A program made the position numbers and the translations under genes. The notes under the pieces are model-generated. The model was not told the origin of the DNA. It did no database searches and was given only the letters and a program-made list of their open reading frames with translations. Shown here piece by piece: positions 57,674 to 64,000 of a stretch of DNA of 64,000 bases (positions are counted from its first letter, which is position 1; each line of letters begins with the position of its first letter). This DNA is from Symsagittifera roscoffensis (Eukaryota; Xenacoelomorpha; Acoela; Convolutidae), in NCBI RefSeq assembly GCF_963678635.1, contig NC_087065.1, positions 2,232,001 to 2,296,000 on the forward strand, read 5' to 3'.

Positions 57674-59826
57674 CTCCATCTCCTTCTTTTCTAGCATCAA
57701 ACACTGACTGAACGAAATTATTAAAGCATTTCCGAGGAGAATATTGAACAAATCGGTAAATTTTGGTGCACTGCAATCCAAGTTCCATATAAAAGTTGAA
57801 GAGAGGAGTTATAACTGTTCCATTTTCCAGCTTGAAACTAGATATCAGCATTCTCTGAGGATGCTTTAACATTCCGTTCTCGATCCCATAGTTTTTCATG
57901 TAATCTCCAATATCATCTCTTCCGACCTCTTTTTTTTGAAAATTGGAGGAAAATTCGCAATCTTTGATTTTAGCTCATCTGGAACAGCTAAGTCGCACTG
58001 AACGTAGCCAAAAAGAGATCCATCTTTTATTTTTGCTAGAAGTGAGTCTGTAGAAAGAGGTCTTTTATAGGGAAGTGGGTTCTGACGTGATTTTTGATCT
58101 TGTCATCGGTTTTGAATTTTTCCCACCAGTCACAATTCCACATGTCTTCCACTTTGTATCCTTTCTCTTTAATGTATTCTCGTCGCATATCATCCGTCTC
58201 TCTCTTCTTGTTTCCTCGCTCAATATCCTGTTCTGTTAAGGAGGGACGAGCTTCTTGACAGGAACAGAAGTGTTAATAACATCCCATTGCTTCAAACACT
58301 GTCTTACAGTGATCACAATAACCATCCACATTAAAACAGTCGATTTTTTTTTCTGTTTTCCAGATGTAAAAAAGCTGTCAATTTTACATTCTGGTATTGG
58401 TTCTTGACAAAAAAACATGACCATATTCTCAAAGTTGCGAGTTGGATTATGTCTAGCCTTGAATTTCTGCATTTCAGTGTCAAATTCCCATCTCGTGTAC
58501 ACTCCTGTTGGCATATCTTGACACATTGAGAAAGGGTAAAGCTGGCTTGCATCAATTCCAACGATTGATTTACAAACATTTGATGAATTTCTGATGTATG
58601 TTTCATCAACTACAGCTTTTCGAGTGAAAACAATGGAAAGTCCACCCATCATAACCTCTCTTATTTTTTCACACAAGTCTTTATCACTTTCGCAAAATGG
58701 ATAAAACTTGTAATTTGTGGATTTGTGTGGACACATGTTTGCTAGAATTGGAAGTGTGCAGCCAAGTTTTAACATATCTATCCCTTCTTTGTTATGATAA
58801 AACTGAATCATTTTTTGCATTGCCTCCAGGGTTGGAACTACATCTTTGTTGTTGTACCACTTCAAAAAATCTTTGAACACTGTCATTCCATTTTTCTTCC
58901 AAGTCTCTTGTAAGTAATTGTAATTATCCAAACCAGATGGAGGAACAGTCTTGATTTGAAGCTTTTTCAGTGCCTGTTGTTCGTCAAACCCACTTTTTCT
59001 AAGCTTCTCATAATCAATGAAGTCTTTGTTTAGAGGATTGTTGTTTCTAAGTTTACTGAAAAAGGCTTCATACGGTGGCAATTCAGAAAAGTCAAGTTTG
59101 TCTGGGTTATCAAACCACTCATAGGGAAAGAATCCTTTCGTTTCGCTCGCTAGCTTTATAGGCTTTGAGAAAGGAGTCCAAAGTAGTTTCCCCTCCCAGA
59201 AACTTCATTATGTCGAGAAATTGTACATTTCCAAACTTGAAAGATATAAAGTCATTTGCTTTTTTGATTACGGATGTTTTTTGTTCTTTATCGCGAATTA
59301 AATAAAGAATTAAGTATGATTTGATCAAATTCAAATCATATCTACCGCTGTTAAATCCAAAAACAGGTAAAGTGTTTACATATCTCTCCAGACGTTGTTT
59401 CAAATCAATGAGTTGATTTTTCTGAATTCGCAAGAATTGTGTTGACATATCTGCTTCTTCCGAATCTTCAATGCATTCGTCTTCGTACTCAAATTTATTG
59501 CTTGAATAATTTTTACCACGTTCGTTCAGCTGATCAAAGATCTTTTCCAGTCTTTCATTGACAGCTACTTCAATATCTTGAAATTTTGTTCTCATCTCCA
59601 ACTTACTTTTCTCAGCCAACAGCTCGAGCTTGCTTACAAAATCAATAATCAAGTTCTGTGGATCCTTGTTGTACAAAAAGATGGGTTCATCAATGAGATT
59701 CTGAATCGCTAGATTATTAAAAAGTTTGTTATCTTCAGAAACTGGAAGATTGAATCCTTCTAGCTTTTCAAACAAGGTTTCTCGAAGCTCATAGCGTAAA
59801 TATGTTTCACTCGGTCCTTGCATCTC
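57674..59826 (-). pseudogene. polB: Family B DNA polymerase, copy 2, truncated at both ends
   Basis: Nearly identical to 51981-54233 of copy 1, so it is a segmental duplicate. It keeps ExoII (FNSGRYDLN, about 59330-59365) and motif A (DASQLYP, about 58530-58559) but ends before motifs B and C at the 65-bp junction. It has an in-frame deletion of about 99 nt near 59705 that removes the ExoI FDFE segment. The frame is open over 59119-59823, where copy 1 has a 4-bp loss and a stop. Shared breaks are the GCGA duplication near 59150 and the A9 and A8 run frame changes near 58350 and 57935. An extra one-base loss lies near 58075. It cannot encode a polymerase. Confidence 0.9.
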
Positions 59827-59950
59827 AGAAGATGTTTGTTGAGAAACTCAGATCTTTTGAAGAAAGTATTTTAACTAGGACACCGGAAACACTTGAATAA
59901 AGAATCAATATCATTTGTATGAATGATATGTTTGTTAAATCTCAGTAAAT
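59827..59950. other. Short spacer between polB copy 2 and LTR
   Basis: It is 124 bp, AT-rich, with nothing recognisable. It abuts the LTR end at 59951; the flank CAGTAAAT would be the target-site side of the second retrotransposon. Confidence 0.5.
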
Positions 59951-60837
59951 TGTAACATTCGTCTACTACAGTCACACATGAGGCTTAAGAAAAATAGGCC
60001 CTATAACTATTGGCTCGGGAGTCAGGGACACTATCTCTTGTGTTTTTCCGCCTCAAATCAGTCGGAGCCAATTCGGTTCGCTTGTGACATGAGACTACGA
60101 CCCGTTACAGCTTAAAGGCTACTACTAAAATATCCCCCCACTCTAGAATTAGAAACGTCCCCATAATTAGGTCTCTAGATACCCAAAATACATGAACGCC
60201 GTTAAAAACCGGGTTGGAACAATCCGTTAAGTTACTTTTTATTAGACAGTGTAACTTTGATCCATTTCAGATGGATCAACCTAAAACTCGCCTTACCTCA
60301 ACATAACAATCGTAAAACACACTCTAGAAATTTAAATTAAGGACTCACATGTTGATGCGCTCAAGAACCAGGAAGTAATTAAATGGGTGAGCAACTCTAG
60401 AATTAACTAAGGTAACTAGATAAGTTCAATGTTTATCAGTTTGAATGGTAAGGGTAAGTTTGAACTCAAGAACGAAGTTTTATGTGGACCATTGGGACAC
60501 TCAAGCTGTCCACCTTTCCGTCGAAGGTTCACTCTGGTTCAGTTCGAATAATTACTCTCTCGGGAATACTCTGTCTTCTATTTCAGATAGGACAGCTCTA
60601 CTCTTGTTCACTATGATGGAAATTGCGAATAGCAATTTCCCACTCGTTTTTTATATGACAACTTTCCCGCGTGTGTGTCTTAAATTGTTCTCCTTTCTTT
60701 TTCTGATTTTCAGTTCTCGCGAGAAAATCGTGCATGACATGTTCCATTCGAAATTTTAAAAATTTAAATTTCACTCCAAAATCAAGTGTTTTCTGCTCTT
60801 CTCAAGGTCAAACTTCCAAATATGACCGACTGGCACA
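59951..60837 (-). repeat. 3' LTR of the second element (887 bp)
   Basis: On the plus strand it begins TGTAACATTC and ends TGGCACA, so on the minus strand it reads TGTGCCAG to GAATGTTACA. Both ends match the 878-bp LTR of the first element. Short stretches such as TTTTTAAAATTTCGA are shared inside. The partner LTR is outside the window, so the boundaries rest on the end motifs and the adjacent purine tract. Confidence 0.75.
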
Positions 60838-61267
60838 TACTCCCCGGACTCGAGATCGATGTCCTCATCGCGCGCTGTCTTCTGCCAGTGAGTCCCAGAA
60901 AAACCGAGTGTTGCTCAAGATACAGTGCCAGTGGTCATTTACAGAAGTTTGCAGCAGATTTAAGATTATCTACACCCCAAAATTCACAGCCATGTAAAAT
61001 TTTCACACTATTGCTAAACAGCAATCAAAATCTGCACACACCTGCACCCTTGAATTTTCGCTTTTCAAGCCAATCATTTTAAAATCTCTTTTGTCCTATT
61101 CAATCAGGAAATTGTCATGCAGCATTTCGATTTATATAATAGATATAGTATATTAGTAACAATATTTGCTTTGTTAAAATTTCTTTTTCGTGAATCCAAG
61201 TTTCACTCGGATTCACACTCAAGCCCCCTTTCCCTCTCAAGACTCAAGATCCATCCGATTTGCCCAT
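60838..61267 (-). other. 3' untranslated region and purine tract of the second element
   Basis: This is 430 nt between the ORF3 stop and the LTR, with no credible ORF. The minus-strand sequence TCCGGGGAGTA at about 60838-60848 adjoins the LTR and matches the purine tract of the first element. The rest is AT-rich with nothing recognised. Confidence 0.65.
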
Positions 61268-64000
61268 TCATCTCGTACTCTTCGCCTTGGAGGTACTGCA
61301 TCCTGAAGTGCTAGATGCGGCAAACTGTCTCAACAGTTCCTCTTCATCATCGGAACTAATCACAATCTCCTCCCAAGCCTTCAGCTGTTCATAGGATCGC
61401 ATCCATTCTCTCTGCTCCTGCAATCTCTTTGCTTGGTTGGGTAGTGCCTTCACCCTAGCTTCTCGGTTCAAGCAAAAGGAGTTGTGCAGGCTCAAGCTCA
61501 CGTTCTTCGCCAGGTCTTCCTCTAGTATCGACTCCCTCGCTTTGGTATTGTCTCTAGACATCTTACCCACTCTCTTCCATCCCGTCGTGATCGCATTACG
61601 ATGGGTTAGCAGGGGTCTCTTGAAAGCTTCCGGCCCAATCTCGGCCTGGAACTGTCGATACTCCTTTTGATGTTTTCTCATGTGATCTTTCGTTGCCCTG
61701 TACAACCAAGACGTCAGTGTCGCCCGAAACCATGGAAAGTACCTCAAGCGACTCCATACGTGCCTGACTTCCGTCGGTATGGCGAATACTTTGCACGCAG
61801 TCTCAAACAACTCGAGTCTCCTGCTGTAGTCTATCGCGTATATTGACTCAGCCGTTGGCGTCGTCGCCTCCCGATACTTCGTTATATTCTCATCTATCCA
61901 TCTCAGAGCTAACATCGTACTCACTACTAAGAGTGTCACCTTCTGCCGGTGATCCGGTAGTCCGATCGACCGAATCTCTTCCACATCCCACACCAGGCAA
62001 AGGTTCTTGTGATCTGGATACCACACCGTTTGTGCCAAACAGTGGCATGGGCATTCCCCATGAGAGATCTCAATGCTCCTGAGATTACGCTCCCCTGAGG
62101 CTTCCAAGAGAGGCTCAAGCTCCATCATTTTCTCGTGCATCGTGTCGTTGTCTTCCAGGTTCGGAGTACTTCCCACAGGTTTCCCGATCACGTTTTGTCT
62201 CTCGTGATCGCTTGTGTTTTCTCTTTCCAACTTCAGAAGATCTTCTCCCCAGATTTCGCTTAAGTCATCTCTCAATTCTTTTGGTACTGTCCCTTTGATT
62301 TTTCTCAACAACTTGTGCGAGTGATGCGACATCCGAGCCAACCTCACGCACTTGGGCACTGAGAAGGCCTTGTCCACCAGTATTCTCTGGCTGGACACTT
62401 CCACCATCGCCATGTGTAGCGGGTAGTGACTTCCGCACAAGTTGGCCATCATTGACCCTATCAGCGATTTCGCGTTCAATGGCAAGCCATAAGCTTCGCT
62501 CAGGGGAAATCCCATCTCCGCCTCAAGACCAACTTTCCAGCTCCGGATGTGTTTTTGAGTCACCTGCAACACCCCGGGCCATGATTCTACGCTCAACGCC
62601 GTCACTAAATGATGTTCAGACTCCAGTCTCTCCAGTGCCTGCAGACCACACATTCTCGAGAAGAATCCTAGAGCTGTCGCTATATTCACCGTGGTTCTCG
62701 CGTAACATTCCGCTATTATTTGCACTTCACTTTTCTCCCTTTCTGTGATGTCTTCGAACCAAGTGACCAGGTCTTCTTTTTGAAACGACAGTATTCTGAC
62801 GCATGACCGTCCATCGCAGATGTGCTCTCCGTTCCCACACGTCGAATCCAGACAGCTACCCGGCTCCAATTTCTTTGCTGACCCGGGGTCGCTCGTCCTT
62901 TCGCTTGGCTCTTGCATCTGGGGTGTGATTAGCTTATGTAGCACACTCAACTTCGCCAGATCTTCATCTTCCGTTGGTGCTAACCTCACTCGCTCGGTGG
63001 TTTCCTCGATTAGACTCGCATGGGGATGTGGACACCAGGAGGGTCTTAGTAGCTTCCATATCACTCCCAAGTTCGTGGTTAACAAGCCATCTCCACCGCC
63101 CATGTTCACTTCAACTCTCTTGTTTGAGCGCGGTATGCTTATCACCTCTGGTGTTTTCTCAAGAATCAGGCCCAGGCTCGGCCCCTCTTTCTCCACCGCG
63201 TCTATCTCCATTATTCTCTCTGTCCAAAACTTCAGTAGCTCCGCTACCTCATGGTTTCTGTGGGCTCCTCCAGCTTCCGAGTCTAAGAAGGGATTGTAGG
63301 CTATTCCCATCACTCCAGACACATATTGGTATTCCCCCTTCTCACTGAGTCTCGAGTACTGTTCTGACGAGGCCAGGTTACGGTGAACATCATGTTCTTC
63401 CTCGAACTTCTTATTAGAGAACCTCCGTACCTCGTCCAGCTTTCGATGGTTCTCTAAGGATAGTCTGGAACCATCTTCTTTCTCTATTCCTGTACTCTGA
63501 TATACGTTCAAGATGATCGTTGAGACTCTTCTCTCCATGGTTTTACTTCCACTTGCTCTCTGGTGGCATGCCAGGATGGTGCTATCAGACATCATTGACA
63601 TTGTCCATCTCAAAAAACATGTGGCATCTTTTCTCCTAGCCAGGCTCAAGCCTGAATTGTCCCTGGCCACGTGTTGCATCAGTGCCTGATACACCTCTAG
63701 CTTCTTGCTTCCCAACTTCAGCCTGTCATACGAGGTCAATGTCTCCAACTCTATTCCCACCAGACTCCAGGTGAACATTAATTGTCCCGCAGTTCTAACG
63801 AAGGGATTCGCCATTAGTGGCGGTGCTGATGAGGATGTTCTCATCGCCTCTTCAAAATGATCCTTCAACAAACTCTGCCAGGACCTCTTCAGATGACTTG
63901 CCATCTCTATCTTATTAACCTCGGCTTTTTGCTGGGTGGCCCAATTGCGTCGCCTGCGAGCTATTCCACTGTCCAACTTCTTCAAGCAGTCCTCCATTTC
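61268..64000 (-). CDS. ORF3 of the second element, unknown protein, 5'-partial
   Basis: It is open for more than 909 codons and the frame runs to the window edge, so the true start may lie outside; an ATG is present at 63997. It aligns along its length with the interrupted ORF3 at about 14000-16704. Conserved features are SWCPHP, a C-x9-H-x-C-x4-C cluster at 62801-62854, SVPKCVRLARMS, CPCHCLAQTVWYP, WDVEE and PWFRATLTSW. The C-terminal region is Lys/Arg/Glu rich and ends SKAKSTR. There is no signal peptide or membrane segment. The intact frame shows that the breaks in the first element are lesions of that copy. Its role is unknown; a nucleocapsid-like or accessory role is possible. Confidence 0.85.
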   Translation of the reverse strand, partial: EMEDCLKKLDSGIARRRRNWATQQKAEVNKIEMASHLKRSWQSLLKDHFEEAMRTSSSAPPLMANPFVRTAGQLMFTWSLVGIELETLTSYDRLKLGSKKLEVYQALMQHVARDNSGLSLARRKDATCFLRWTMSMMSDSTILACHQRASGSKTMERRVSTIILNVYQSTGIEKEDGSRLSLENHRKLDEVRRFSNKKFEEEHDVHRNLASSEQYSRLSEKGEYQYVSGVMGIAYNPFLDSEAGGAHRNHEVAELLKFWTERIMEIDAVEKEGPSLGLILEKTPEVISIPRSNKRVEVNMGGGDGLLTTNLGVIWKLLRPSWCPHPHASLIEETTERVRLAPTEDEDLAKLSVLHKLITPQMQEPSERTSDPGSAKKLEPGSCLDSTCGNGEHICDGRSCVRILSFQKEDLVTWFEDITEREKSEVQIIAECYARTTVNIATALGFFSRMCGLQALERLESEHHLVTALSVESWPGVLQVTQKHIRSWKVGLEAEMGFPLSEAYGLPLNAKSLIGSMMANLCGSHYPLHMAMVEVSSQRILVDKAFSVPKCVRLARMSHHSHKLLRKIKGTVPKELRDDLSEIWGEDLLKLERENTSDHERQNVIGKPVGSTPNLEDNDTMHEKMMELEPLLEASGERNLRSIEISHGECPCHCLAQTVWYPDHKNLCLVWDVEEIRSIGLPDHRQKVTLLVVSTMLALRWIDENITKYREATTPTAESIYAIDYSRRLELFETACKVFAIPTEVRHVWSRLRYFPWFRATLTSWLYRATKDHMRKHQKEYRQFQAEIGPEAFKRPLLTHRNAITTGWKRVGKMSRDNTKARESILEEDLAKNVSLSLHNSFCLNREARVKALPNQAKRLQEQREWMRSYEQLKAWEEIVISSDDEEELLRQFAASSTSGCSTSKAKSTR

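Larger units (their letters stand above)
59951..64000 (-). mobile_element. Second, related LTR retrotransposon (3' part only)
   Basis: On the minus strand the order is ORF3 (61268-64000), a 3' untranslated stretch, a purine tract TCCGGGGAGTA, and an LTR beginning TGTGCC and ending GAATGTTACA, exactly as in the 2280-18328 element. LTR interiors are only partly alignable, so this is a sister family and not a copy. Its pol and 5' LTR lie beyond the window's right edge. Confidence 0.85.

Noticed and set aside
61437-63348. Plus-strand ORFs of 77-159 codons over ORF3 of the second element
   Set aside because: They are antisense to the long conserved minus-strand ORF and show no recognisable domain.

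Overview
The window looks like a repeat-rich stretch of an animal nuclear genome, probably an aquatic invertebrate. It holds a long 74-bp satellite, Ty3/Gypsy-type LTR retrotransposons and Polinton/adintovirus-like family B DNA polymerase genes. From memory, the polymerase and the reverse transcriptase resemble cnidarian and other marine invertebrate copies; I could not check this. I saw no ordinary host gene, tRNA, rRNA or CRISPR array.

Layout: (1) 1-2279, tandem 74-bp satellite. (2) 2280-18328, a complete LTR retrotransposon of about 16 kb nested in that satellite, with 878-bp LTRs differing at only 4 positions. It has a 3.1-kb structured leader, a small acidic ORF1, protease-RT-RNase H-integrase, a small acidic ORF, a macro-domain-like ORF, and a ~1000-codon 3' ORF (ORF3) of unknown function. 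(3) 18329-50489, about 435 more satellite units with several higher-order repeat blocks. (4) 50490-51062, AT-rich spacer. (5) 51063-59826, a virus-like cluster: a broken polB on the minus strand, a divergent control region carrying six perfect TGACGTCA (CRE) sites, three small plus-strand ORFs, and a second truncated polB copy joined through a 65-bp fragment copied from a neighbouring gene. (6) 59951-64000, the 3' end of a second, related LTR retrotransposon on the minus strand, with an intact ORF3 running off the window edge.

The most unusual structures are in the first retrotransposon. Eight 67-nt modules in its LTR and leader begin and end with complementary heptamers (ACCCTCC / GGAGGGT type), always exactly 60 nt start to start. 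A duplicated RNA element at 5573-5829 keeps two helices by five compensatory base-pair changes. Two in-frame stop codons sit in CT- or CTAG-type contexts between ORFs. A macro-like domain and a long ORF3 take the place of any recognisable gag or env gene.

Several reading-frame breaks in both RT and polB fall in A8-A9 runs and are all of the same (-1) type. They may be true slippage sites, inherited lesions or assembly errors. The two polB copies share some lesions and differ in others, so both are best treated as pseudogenes.
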